Assembly: GCA_013400975.1 (NCBI GenBank)
Contig: WBMZ01000175.1
Span: 199,501 to 263,500 of the forward strand
Source of the DNA: Atrichornis clamosus
Taxonomy: Eukaryota; Chordata; Aves; Passeriformes; Menuridae
Direction of reading: 5' to 3'
DNA length: 64,000 nt
A program made the position numbers and the translations under genes. Below are positions 38,491 to 49,316 of this stretch, one piece after another. The notes under the pieces were generated by a model. That model did not search any database. It saw only the letters and a program-made list of their open reading frames with translations, and had not been told where the DNA came from. Positions within the stretch are counted from its first letter, which is position 1; each line of letters starts with the position of its first letter.

Positions 38491-41400
38491 CTCACTGCCA
38501 CTAACCCTCTCTTCATTTTTCCAGCACAGGGTGTTGTCACAGCACTGCAGCTTTCTGGGAGAGCCAGAACAGGCTGTAGAACAAGAATTTGCCTTATATC
38601 CTCGCTCACTGAGTTGTTTAAATGCGTAAAATCTTGATCCTGCATCTCCTCTAAGTGCCTTCAGGGACCACCGCTGTGCCTCATTACGCTGAGCTGAGAA
38701 AAGAGCAGGACTTAGTTACCAATGCCAGGGGAGCCCCCAGAAACTCTAGCTGGAATTTCTATCTTCTGCTGCATTTGCCTTTACTGTAATTATGTTTCAG
38801 AATAATTTCTATGTCAATCTTCCACTTCCATATATAAATGTCACTTCTCTTGCCCGGATTCAAAACAAACTGTCAGTTTGAAATGGCTTCTAACACGTTA
38901 ATAATGAAATACCGTTTTACCCCCACTGAGAATAAAATGCTAGGACTAATCATACCATTCTAAAGGGCTTATAAATCAATAAACCAAGAGGCAGTGAATG
39001 AACAAAATGCTGATTGAAATCATAAGCACATCAAGTATCTGCAGATAATCAGTGTCACATGTTTAAAACAACAACAGAAAAAAGAAATCGTTTTCCCTAA
39101 ACATGTGGATGCACATAGTGCCTTGCTAGATTTTATTCTCACAACGTGGTTTGATTACCTCACCAAGGTAGATGAAAGCACAACTGAGTGTTAGAAAATG
39201 AGGGCAGCAGATCACTTTGTGGTGTGACATTCATAACCCAAGTGGTACAACCTCATAATAAACTGTTTCCAGTAGCTGGGACTATTTTCCCCCTGCACTG
39301 CTGGGATGCCAGCTGGCAGCTCTTAGCTGGGAGCAGTTCTGATGCAGTTTCTCAGGTCAGGGCTGCGTCAGATGGCCAGCATTGTGACTGCCAGCTAACC
39401 CACGTGTCTGTCTGGGGTCACAGAGAGGGAACTGCTGGAGTGAATCCCGTCACATCCCTCAGACCCAGCTGCCCCCTAACCCAGCCCACACTGCAGCCTG
39501 GGCAGCTCAGGCTGTACCTTGCCCTCCCACCTGCAAAGTGTCTGAGAGAGTTTCCCAGTGCTTTCCCTCCCTGAAGCGCAGGTTTTGCGGCCATTGACCA
39601 CATGGAAATTTTGGTAAGCAGCTCCACAGGGGTGGTTACCTCTGGCATCCTGTATAACATACTTGTTCAACGTTGGCAGCTTGGTGTCTTTAGCTGGATG
39701 CACAACACACCTGAAAATCCTCCCTGGGTGAGTCACTCTTCCCCCGCCCACTGTGTAATTTTGGTGCTGGGGAAAGCTTTTCTCAAATTCATGGTATTCT
39801 CTTTAGTGATCCACATGACTAAGTTAGGAGTTAAAGAATTGCTTCCCCGTTTGGGGGTGTCTGCAAAGCTCTGGTAAACAAAATGTAGTCAAGCTTTCAT
39901 TTTCTAAGGATTCCCAAAATGTTGGCACCATGGAGGTGTCCAAACACCTTCGTTTGGGCCCAGAAGCCCTGACAACACAATCCAGTGTTCCCAGGTGTAG
40001 CACCTCTCGTGTAAGATCCTCCTGAAGAAAGGAGCAGCCCTTTGTTGACTGACATTTGATCACCAAACCCACAGCTGCTCTCCCTGCATTTGTCACCCAA
40101 AACCCCATCCCTTTAACCCCTGGAAAGGAGCCTGTAAGAAATCTCTAGAACCTTGGAAGTGGCACACTGCCATTTTTAGCCAACAAACCTTGTTGTTTAA
40201 AAAGTAAAGGCTAGCACTGGATGTACAGAGTCAATGTCAGATGCAAAACACCAACAGACAAGCTCCTCAGTTTTATGGAAACTGGTGACAGCAATTTCCT
40301 GTGAGAGTAAGAATGGTTCTTATTTACAGTCAACTCCAAATTATTTCCTCATATACTTTATTGAATCTTTCTGAAAGATAGATCCTGTAACCCTCATTGA
40401 ATCTATTTCAAGAAAAAATTTACATAATGCATCAAGAACCATCTATAAACTCTTCCACTGAATTCTGATGCAACATATTGAATAAAATACAATAGAAATG
40501 AAGATGCTGGGAATTTATGACAGAGTTTTTGATTATAAATCTTGGAGTAAATGAGCGTGAGATACTCTTGTTAGAGAATTGTTAATTCATAGATATTGAG
40601 ATTAAGCCTTTTTTAAAATTTATTTTGCAATACTTGATGTTAATAGAAACTTACATTGTGTATTAGTCCAAGTGTCTTTAAAGACTTTTAGAGTCATTAT
40701 TCAATGATGGATGCATGTTTTAAAAAATTTGCATTTCTGAATAGGTAAATGGATTAATTGAGAGAAGATCATGAAAAGCTTTGCAAATGTGTGTTGATGA
40801 ACTTGTTAATAAAACATCACACGAAACGTTTCATTCACACAAGATAGGTAGGTTCACCCCTTGTTAATATTCAGCAAAGTTAAAATATGCCTGTGAAGTG
40901 GTACTGAGGCATCATGATCTTCAAGAGATATGGGGTAGGAACTGCTTTTAATAAAACCGTCTGGGGAAACACACCACATCAGTGGTTTAAAGTCACCACG
41001 TGTTCATGTTCCGTGGTACCTGGTATTTGAATTGTCTCATTTAAATGTTGCAAAGTTTCTCCTACACGTCCTTCCTCACAGTCCCCCCAAGTGGCACCCA
41101 TGTGGCAACTCAGGCCAAATGTGAGAATCCCATATCAGTTAAAAGGTCCTTTATGAGGCAGAGGCAAATTTTTTCCTGTATGGCAGGCACGTATTCTTGT
41201 CTTGTGAACACTGTCTCGATAATGGAGAAGTTATACTGTACAAGGGCATTTTCTTAAACCTCTGTTATGTTGTGTAACCACTCTATGTCACCAGTAAAAC
41301 AGAATCACAAAGAAAGGTTCTAGAAAAGTTCGTAATGCCCCGATGAGGATGGATCCTGCTGTCTGTAAGGTTAAAACTGCCCCTGCTTTTGGGAGCAGTA

Positions 41401-42658
41401 TGCCAGAAATTGTGTGAGGTGATTAAAGCCCCTGGAAGCCGGTGAACACCGTTGTGGGTGGTGGGACTGAGGGGCAGGCCAGGGAAATTGCTAACAGCCT
41501 TACTGAAAACCTATCACAGCTTGCTTGGAGAGCCACCAAAAATTATAGAAAACACCACCTCTGTGCAGTTGTGATCACGTATATAGAGATGTCCATTTTC
41601 CCAGGCCCTCACAGGCTCTCTGGGTATGGCAGCACAACTCCCTTGGTACTTCTGATTTTATTAGGTCCTCATTAGTGCTCTAGTGGGGGCTAAAGCAGGG
41701 AACATCACCCTGACCTTCATCCACCTTGATTCAACCTCACTCTAGTCCTAAACCGAAATGGGCCTTTGTGCAGTTGTATCCACAGGATCTCGACAGGTTG
41801 CAGTCAGACGTGGCCCCTGGATCCAAGCCATCACCAGCCAGGTAATGCACAGCAAAGCACAAGCCACCACTGTCTGTACTTTGGTGGCAGCTCCTTTCTG
41901 GCCCAGGGAAAGTGTCTCTGGGACCACCCAGTACTGCAGGAATCAAGAATCTGGCAGGGAGGAAGGTGTGGTGTGAGCAGCAAGTGGTGCTAATGCTCAC
42001 AGGCCAGTGGGGGCTGTGGGAAGAGCAGCTGGCAATTTATGGGGACCATGGGCGCCGTCTGGGGGAAGGGATAATCCCCCACCTTTGAGATGCACGACGT
42101 CAGGCAGGTAGATGTCATCCTGGCATGCCTCTAGAGTTTCCATTAGTCACATCTGAAGCACTCAAATGTTAGGAAATGTCAGGATTTAAGCCGCTGAGAG
42201 AACCTTATCTCTGCCCTTTTGTGTGTTTGTGCTGTACAGGGTAAAGCACTGCTCCAGTGAGTAAAGCCAGAGATCCCTAACTCCCTGTAGCAATATGAGT
42301 GAATTGGGTCACTAATTCAAACGTTTCATACGTGTCAACCATCCCTTCAATAAATGTTTAACACCTGGTTCATCACTGTCCCCCTCTGAAGTCACAGCAT
42401 CCCGCTTGGCAAATTTTTGAGCTGTACTTCAAAGGAAAAAAAAATAATTTAGTAACCTGGCTTGCAATAATATTTCTTTGTAGAATGGAGCATTCCCTCT
42501 CTCCCCGCGCCAGGGAGCACCTTGTAGGAGTGAAAGGTGAATAAAGCCTGGCTTTGGTGGAATTCCTCCATTCTGTAGCTTCCACTGACACCTGCTGGAG
42601 ACAGGCGTTTCCGAGTTGATCCTTTTACATTCTGCCTCCAAACTGCGGGAGGGCTGGG
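38491..42658. other. Non-coding sequence between two CR1 fragments
   Basis: No gene is recognised. The part 40340-40830 is AT-rich and non-repetitive. ORFs at 39.2-40.1 kb are short and contradictory between strands. Confidence 0.55.
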
Positions 42659-43140
42659 CAGCTCTGCCTCCAGCTCTAGGGCCCCCCGCACAGGAGGGAC
42701 AGGGAGGTGCTGGAGAAGTCCAGAGGAGGTCACAGAGCTGTTCGGAGGGCTGGAACACCGCTGCTATGGAGCCAGGCTGGGAGAGCTGGGGTGTGCAGCA
42801 TGGAGAACACTCCAGGGAGACCCCAGAGCCCCCCCAGTGCCTGAACTGGTAGAGAGCTGGAGAGGGCCTTTGTTCAAGGGTCTGGAGTGACAGGAGCAGG
42901 GGAAATAGCTTTCAACTGGCAGAGGGGGGATTTAGATTAGATATTATGAAGAATTTCTTCCCTGTGCAGGTGGTGAGGCCCTGGCACAGTTTGCCCAGGG
43001 AGGTGTGGCTGCCCCATCCCTGGAAGTGTCCAAGGCAAGGCTGGATGTGGCTCAGAGCAACTTGGTCTAGTGGAAAGTACCCCTGCCCATGGCAGGAGGT
43101 TGGAACTAGGTGATCTTTAAGGTCCTTCACAAATCTTTTC
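42659..43140 (+). mobile_element. CR1 LINE 3' fragment (sense), about 480 bp
   Basis: Sense-strand CR1 hallmarks appear in order: CCAGCTCTAGGGCCCC, AGTCCAGAGGAGGTCACAGA, GAGAGCTGGGGTGTGCAGCA, GGAGACCCCAGAGC, TTTAGATTAGATATTATGAA, GGTGGTGAGGCCCTGGCACA, TTGCCCAGGGAGG, CATCCCTGGAAGTGTCCAAG, AGGCTGGATGTGGCTC, CTGCCCATGGCAGG and GATCTTTAAGGTCCTTC. The usual terminal TTCTATGA repeats are lost or diverged. This is the only standard CR1 3' end here inserted in the + orientation, and it covers the longest stretch of one. Confidence 0.93.
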
Positions 43141-43666
43141 ATGTTAGAACTTTCAGCAGCGTCCTGATGAACATCTGAGGCAATATAGGTAATTACAGTA
43201 ATTAAAAAAAAAAAAACCTCTAAAATATAGGCACAGTCCTAGGGTTCTGAAAACTAGGAAATGTATCACAATTTTAACAATAAGTCTTTTATGTTGGTGT
43301 AAAGTGTTCCTGCTCTGTTTAGCCAGGGAACAGACCCGGTCTGATAGACCCAAACCTTTCCTTCACTTCCGGATTAACATCATGGTTTGTGCTTTTGTAA
43401 ACACTCAGACAGACTTGAGCTGTGTGAAACAGCAAATGCCTTTTCCAGAGTTAGCTCACAGCATCTAGCTCATAGCATTAGATTTTAACTAAAGTCCCAG
43501 ACTAAAAAAATATTGGAGGTCTATACAAAAATTATTACATTCAGAGTGCTGTCCAACAGGAGGCATCTAAGGTGATGGTTTCTTTTTCTGGAATAAATGA
43601 AAGAGCAGTTGAATCTTTGATTTAGTAACTTTTCAAGCACAATTAAAGATTTTATTACCACGTCGC
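43141..43666. other. Non-coding sequence
   Basis: It contains a run of 12 As near 43204 and nothing else recognisable. It links the sense CR1 to duplicated block A. Confidence 0.5.
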
Positions 43667-43744
43667 TCGAGTCGCCCTGGCCGCATCCAGAAGGTGGCAG
43701 TGGAAGAGCATCCATCGCTCCACAAACACGGGGCTCGGAGCTCA
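43667..43744. repeat. Short duplicated block A, copy 1
   Basis: About 78 bp around AAGGTGGCAGTGGAAGAGCA and CCACAAACACGGGGCTCGGA recur at 48346-48426. The block is GC-rich and I cannot assign it to a known repeat family. It precedes the duplicated LINE fragment in both places, with different spacing (about 1.0 kb here, about 0.4 kb in copy 2). Confidence 0.75.
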
Positions 43745-44720
43745 CGGCCCGTTCCCGTTCCGGAGTCAGGGGTAGGGCTGCTCCGCGGGAGTTTGGACTT
43801 ATTTCCCAGGTGGTGACATGATGGATCAAACCGTGCCTGGATTCTCCCCACAGCCGGGCTCAGGGGAAAAGCAGTTCCAGAGAGAGAAATGCAGTCGAAT
43901 GTTTCTCCTACGGAGTGTGTCTTATTTTCTGCTAAAGACAGCAGGATCAGGTCACACACAAAACAAACACTAAAAAACCTCCCATTTTATATTTTTGAGG
44001 CATATTTCTGTTTGTTTTAATTTTCTATACAGTAGTGCTCAAATGGAAGTTTCAAAAAAATCCCATTAAAAGGAAGAAAAAAAGCAAGGAAAAATTAGTG
44101 TGAAAATCTTACAAACCCATTTGATTCAAAAGTTAGCTTTTTAAATTTTGTATTGAGGGTGTAGAAAAGAAGGAAAAAAAATGTTCATGGGTGAGTGAAT
44201 AGTTTGAAACAGGGCAGAACTCTGCATCAGACTTAAGCTCTTTTTATTGAGCTGTGCTGGGACACTGACATCTTCTCTTCTCAGCACATCACAATTAAAA
44301 AGACAAGTAGGTGAGAGCCAGAGGTGCTGGAGAAGATTTGGAAATATGAGGAAAAGTCACAAGGTCTTTAACTTAAAAACAGAGAAGATGCCTACAGAAT
44401 GCAGTGACTAAATGAATTAATCTGACACAAGTTATCAAAAAACAGCATGAGCAAGCAGAGTCAAAATTTTAAAAAGCTAAGGTACAGAAAAGGATTATTA
44501 AAGTGATACCAGGACTGGAAAGAAACAATTCTCGATATGCATTAAGAAAAAAAGGGAAGAAGATCAAGAAAATTATTGATTCATTAATAAATTCAAAGCA
44601 GGAGTCATCAGCAAAAAAACACCAAGAGGGCCAAAGTTGTCTGTGTTTTGTCTCACATTTCTAAGAGGAAAGAGCAAGTGCAAAGACTTCAAGCAGCAGC
44701 AGCAGAGCAGGAGGAAATCT
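43745..44720. other. Sequence between duplicated blocks, copy 1 side
   Basis: It begins with CpG-rich sequence continuing from block A and becomes A-rich after about 44040. The A-rich part next to the LINE fragment might be further decayed LINE sequence, but I cannot match it. It shows no similarity to the corresponding interval 48427-48850. Confidence 0.45.
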
Positions 44721-45200
44721 CCACGGAAATGCCAAAGAGGCATCAGCACACTGAGAGAACTGGAAAGTTTCACACTGCCTGAGCCTCATGCATTTTATCC
44801 CAAGATACTGCAGAAGAACATGACAGAATTCATGTCAGAACCACCTGGAGTTCTCTTAGGGAAGTCATGAGGTGTAAATAAGCATCAGAAGACTGGAAAG
44901 GAGCAAATATATTCAGTTCCTATCAATGGAAGGAAAAGACTAATCAGGGATTTGTCTATCAGTCAGCTTACCTTCAAATGCCAGAAAAATCTTGGAAAGC
45001 ACAAAATCTTTGTGAGCAATGAAAGAAAACAAGGCAACGAGGAAAAGTCAAAATGGATTTTTCAACTGCAAATCCTCTCAGAACAAACTCAATTCTCTTT
45101 ATGAATGGGCTCCGGGCCTGGATAGAGAGGAAACAATAAACACCATCTGAAACCACAGAATGAGCTTTGATATCTTCTCATTCAAAAGGGAGAAAAGTAA
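44721..45200 (+). mobile_element. Decayed CR1-like LINE reverse-transcriptase fragment, copy 1 of a duplicated block
   Basis: Read on the + strand with frameshifts, the sequence resembles the N-terminal part of a CR1-clade reverse transcriptase. GACTGGAAAGGAGCAAAT fits the DWKxAN motif. CTATCAGTCAGCTTACCTTC with CCAGAAAAATCTTGGAAAGC fits YRPVSLTSxPGKILES. AGTCAAAATGGATTTTTC fits SQNGF, TTTATGAATGGG fits the FYD region, and AGCTTTGATATCTTCTCATT fits the FDxxSH segment. Stops and frameshifts make it non-coding. Minus-strand ORFs over this region are antisense by-products. A nearly identical copy lies at 48851-49316. Confidence 0.75.
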
Positions 45201-48200
45201 GTCCTACATCAGACTCTGACACGGCACTGGCCAAACAGGCTGAAAAAACATGCTGGACTAATGAAAATGTAGCAATTTTCCTGCAACCCTGGATACTCTT
45301 TTCTGAACAAAAGTCATGATGTGTGCGTTTAATGGAGTGACATTCGTGCAGCACAACACTCAGACTTACCTTAGAGCCAGAGCACAGTGATCCATTCCCT
45401 AATGCCAGGTCCTCTCACAGAGCAATTAAACAAAATGGCTCGAGTTCTGTGGGAGCAAACCCTGCTGGAAGGGACTGTGGTAAAGGAAGGATCTGCCTCC
45501 ACTAATGGCACTGACACACTTCCCAAAAGCTGAGATCACTAAATGACCATCTGTAATTAAGAGGCCTGGCACATTTGCAAAATTATTTACCTATAACTGG
45601 CTGCTATTGAGCCTTCCCTCTGAGCTGCAGATGAAGCCAGTGCAACTTTGACTCAGCACTTTCCAAAACCTTTTAGCGTGGGCTCAGAAAACCTGAGCTT
45701 TCTGCCATAGCTTGTGAGAGGCAACCTTCACTCACCAACATTGCTGAATTTCAACATCATTTTCTCTTACCTATTACATAGGAACACAGGCCTAACAAAA
45801 ACATCAAGCATCACAATATAACCTGTTATTTACTACAGGAAGAGTAAATAAATGCCAGGAACCAAATCACAGCCTATTTTAATGCAATTCCTATTATTAT
45901 TTAATGTCTGTGCTGGCAGATCAGGATCACATTTCTGAAAATATATTAGAAATAAATCACAAAAAAACCCCAAATGAGATGAAGTGTAGTAAATATGAAT
46001 CAATCAAGTGTGAAGGGCCGACAAAGATGGCCCTGAAGTCTCCGTGTGTCCTCCTCATGCAGAGCAATGGCTTGGTCGAGCTACCTTCTTCCTCCAGTCC
46101 TCTTAATGCTACATTTAGTGGTTTTGCTTTCAGGTGTATGAGGGAATTTACAGATGAAGTAGCCTTGCCTTTTTCTGGGGTGTGCTGGTGGGAACCAGTG
46201 CCGTGCTCCTGCTTTCCCTGTGGTGAGACTTGCTGGGGTGGAGCAGGCTGAACCCTAGGGTCCTGCAGAGGCCTATTCTTACACGTGGAACAAAACACAT
46301 TGTAGAATCTGAAAGTCCTGTTTTGTTTATGGATGCAGTCCAGTGGTAGGGTGGGTTTTGATGGGGTTTTTTGTTTGGTTTCAGGGGGTTTTTAATGATC
46401 TTTGGGTTTTCAGGGTTTCGCATTGTCTTCCTTTGTAGGGTAGATATGCAGGATAAAATTGAGCTTAGAGGGCTCATCTGTCCTGATTTGCCCAGCTCTA
46501 TTTTGTGTCTGCGCTAGCAGGCAGGGCTCTGGTGGAGAAGCACAGATTTTCATGAGGAGGAGTGCTCCTAGGTGTACAGGGAGAGGGAGTGGGAGAAAAC
46601 ATTAAGAAAATGGTGATGTCCTAGAAGCTCAGTAGATGAAATGGTTTAAAGCAAGAGCAGTACAATTTCTGACGGCTGGCAGGGATTTGCATGGTGTGTG
46701 CAATGGGTTCCTCGAAGCTGTGTGATTGCAGCCAAAGGGTGAGGCAGACCTCAGTGAGGAGTGCTGGCAGGGAGAGAATTGCAGCATTGGTGGAAAGCCA
46801 AACAGCACTAAAGTCCACCTTCTCTGTCCCAGGCTTTCCAGGACCAGCAGCTTGCTGGTATACCTGTGTTTGCTGGTGAGAGAGTGAGGGTCTTTGAACT
46901 GGGATCTCTCCTGCATTGTCTTTCCAGGCCTGACGTGAGCTCTTTCTGCAGGTGTGGACCATGCTGGGGAAGGTATCTGAACTGTCCTGATGGCTGCAGG
47001 CCTCAGAGTTGCACTGTGCTGCCTGGCTGCAGCTCAGGCTGCCTTGCTCTAGAGCTGTCACCTGACAAGTGTCACAGCACTGAGGACCTGCAAACACCCG
47101 TATGTTCCCTGTGCTCTCTCTCTGGGACATTCTCTTCTGCTGCCCTTGGTTTTTCCTTATTGTAAATCCTGTAGGATTTTAGTTCTAGCTGTCCTTTTGA
47201 CAGTAATGGACCATTAACTAAGTGGAGATAAAACTGAAAGTGTAAATCCCTCTCCCTTAGGGAATTAGGAGGCAGGTTTAGGATGCAGGCCATGAAAGGC
47301 AGGAGTTCATTGTGATCACGGATGAGGCCTGATAAACTCTCCCTGCCAGGCATCCCCAGCCTGTGCCAGGTGAGGCACAAGACAGCAGAAGTTGAGGTTT
47401 GTACAGCAAAACCATTTGCATCTGCCAAGGGAAAGCCTTTAGTCTTGGTGTTTGAGCTTGTTTGCCAGGGTCTTCCCTGGGAGGCAGTGAGGGGAGTCTG
47501 GGCTGATAAGAAATTCTCTCAGGCAAATAATGCTCTCTCTGATTGGAAGTTTGGTGGTTTTTCCTTTTCTCAGACAGGTTGAGATGAGAAAAGCCAGAGG
47601 TTTTTTCACATCAGAGGTGAGGGAGGAGAAAACACAAGGTATCTCTGCTCCAGGGGAGTGGCCCAAACTGCTCCCAGCCAGGCAGTGGCATGAGATGAAG
47701 CAGCTCTGCAGGTTGGTGTGTACCGAGTCCAGCTCCCAGGACTTTCCCTGGGGTCTCCAGTAAGGTAGAAGGGCTCTGCTCTGCGTCTGTGGAAGTGAGT
47801 TTGCTGCTGACTCTCTTCTCTAGACCTTGAGGTCAGTGCCCACTGATTAAAAAAGTTAATTACTTTCCTCTTGTGGGAATGACTCTATTTTCAAGGTCTC
47901 CCAGGCCATTAATCAAGCATCTTCCTTTGAAAGAAGTTTTAATTGAAAGTAAGTAATCATCAGAGCCAGGATGGCCAAGTCAGAGGTGAATGTCTTCAGA
48001 GACCTCTCTGGGCTCTGCTTTGGGTGAATTTGGGTTTACGTTTATGCAGCCCCCGGCCCCCATCCTTCCCCCAGTTCCTGGTGTGTTATGAGTATTCTTT
48101 GTTAAGAGTCAAGCTAAATATGTTAAACACAGTTTAAAAATCTGTAATTTACCGGTAAAGCTTCAGAAGAGGATTTCAATCATCTCTTGGTGCTGTGAGT

Positions 48201-48345
48201 ATCTCTCCATCTGCAGCAGCCCCCACTGCTGTGCTTTGAGCTCAGACTCAAAGGGCCAAGGGACAGATTTAAAATGTCAACGTTTGTGGTCAAAGTTATA
48301 AAGTCAGAATTCAAAAGTCTGTCTTTGGTTTAGCATCTTTAAGTC
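45201..48345. other. Non-coding sequence between the duplicated blocks
   Basis: No gene is recognised. A G/T-rich stretch with six G-runs of three or more lies at 46349-46415. A 169-codon minus-strand ORF at 46621-47130 is not recognisable and is overlapped by ORFs in other frames. Confidence 0.5.
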
Positions 48346-48426
48346 CTCAAGTGCCCCTGGTCGTGTCCAGGAGGTGGCAGTGGAAGAGCATCCATCACTC
48401 CACAAACACGGGGCTCTGAGCGCTCA
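48346..48426. repeat. Short duplicated block A, copy 2
   Basis: It matches 43667-43744 with a handful of substitutions, many of them CpG to TpG or CpA changes (for example TCCATCGCTCC against TCCATCACTCC). The loss of CpGs suggests that copy 2 has decayed further. No similarity extends into either flank. Confidence 0.75.
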
Positions 48427-48850
48427 CAGTGCACTTCAAGGACAGAACCAAGGACTGCTGTACAGCACAGCACAGCAAACAGCTGCACTTCAGGGCATTT
48501 TAAGAGGTATTTCTTATCTGTGATACCCAAAGTAGACAAAATCTGCGGCCCCATAGTTAACAACCTGGAAATGTGTAAGGAAACTTGTTCGCTTGAAAGC
48601 TTGGAGGAGAAAAGCTCTTCTGAGAGTGTCATTGCAAAGCACTGGATTTCAAGACAATTTTAATCATTTTAATTTCTCAAATAAGTAAAACACCTGCCTA
48701 TCAAGTCTACTGCAACTGCCTGAAAATCACAAAGGATTCTCGCCGTGAAGCAAACTAAAGACAATTGTCCCAATGTCATGTTTTAAGTTCATATTTGTTA
48801 AGGAGCCTGTGGCCCTGTTTTCAACTGCCCTCATGTTGGGATAACTGCCT
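48427..48850. other. Sequence between duplicated blocks, copy 2 side
   Basis: Unique-looking sequence with no gene. It does not align by eye with the copy 1 interval, although the blocks on either side do. Confidence 0.45.
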
Positions 48851-49316
48851 CCATGGAAATGCTCAAGGAAGCATCAGCACACTGAGAGAACTGGAAAGTT
48901 TCACACTGCCTGAGCCTCATGCATTTTATCCCAAGATACTGCAGAAGAACATGACAGAATTCATGTCAGAACCACTTGGGGTTCTCTCAGGGAAGTCACC
49001 GGGTTTAAGCATCAGAAGACTGGAAAGGAGCAAATATATTCAGTTCCTATCAATGGAAGGAAAAGACTAATCAGGGATTTGTCTATCAGTCAAATGCCAG
49101 AAAAATCTTGGAAAGCACAAAATCTTTGTGAGCAATGAAAGAAAACAAGGCAACGAGGAAAAGTCAAAATGGATTTTTCAACTGCAAATCCTCTCAGAAC
49201 AAACTCAATTCTCTTTATGAATGGGCTCTGGGCCTGGATAGAGAGGAAACAATAAACACCATCTGAAACCACAGAATGAGCTTTGATATCTTCTCATTCA
49301 AAAGGAAGAAAAGTAA
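48851..49316 (+). mobile_element. Decayed CR1-like LINE reverse-transcriptase fragment, copy 2 of a duplicated block
   Basis: It matches 44721-45200 almost base for base by eye, from CCATGGAAATG to TTCAAAAGGAAGAAAAGTAA. It differs by scattered substitutions, an 11-bp deletion that removes the GCTTACC part of the YRPVSLTS segment, and a small rearrangement where copy 1 has GAGGTGTAAATAAGC and copy 2 has CACCGGGTTTAAGC. The flanks on both sides are unrelated to those of copy 1. It carries the same LINE motifs and the same inactivating defects. Confidence 0.75.

Noticed and set aside
44974..45156. Repeated 60-residue minus-strand ORF (also at 49090-49272) as a duplicated small gene
   Set aside because: It is the antisense of the decayed LINE reverse-transcriptase fragment. 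The two copies match because the DNA block is duplicated, not because the peptide is conserved.
45957..46298. 113-codon minus-strand ORF
   Set aside because: No family resemblance; it overlaps an equally long + strand ORF across the same bases.
46621..47130. 169-codon minus-strand ORF as a possible gene
   Set aside because: It has no recognisable domain, no codon bias visible to me and no splice or promoter context. Several ORFs overlap it in other frames, as expected of non-coding sequence of this composition.
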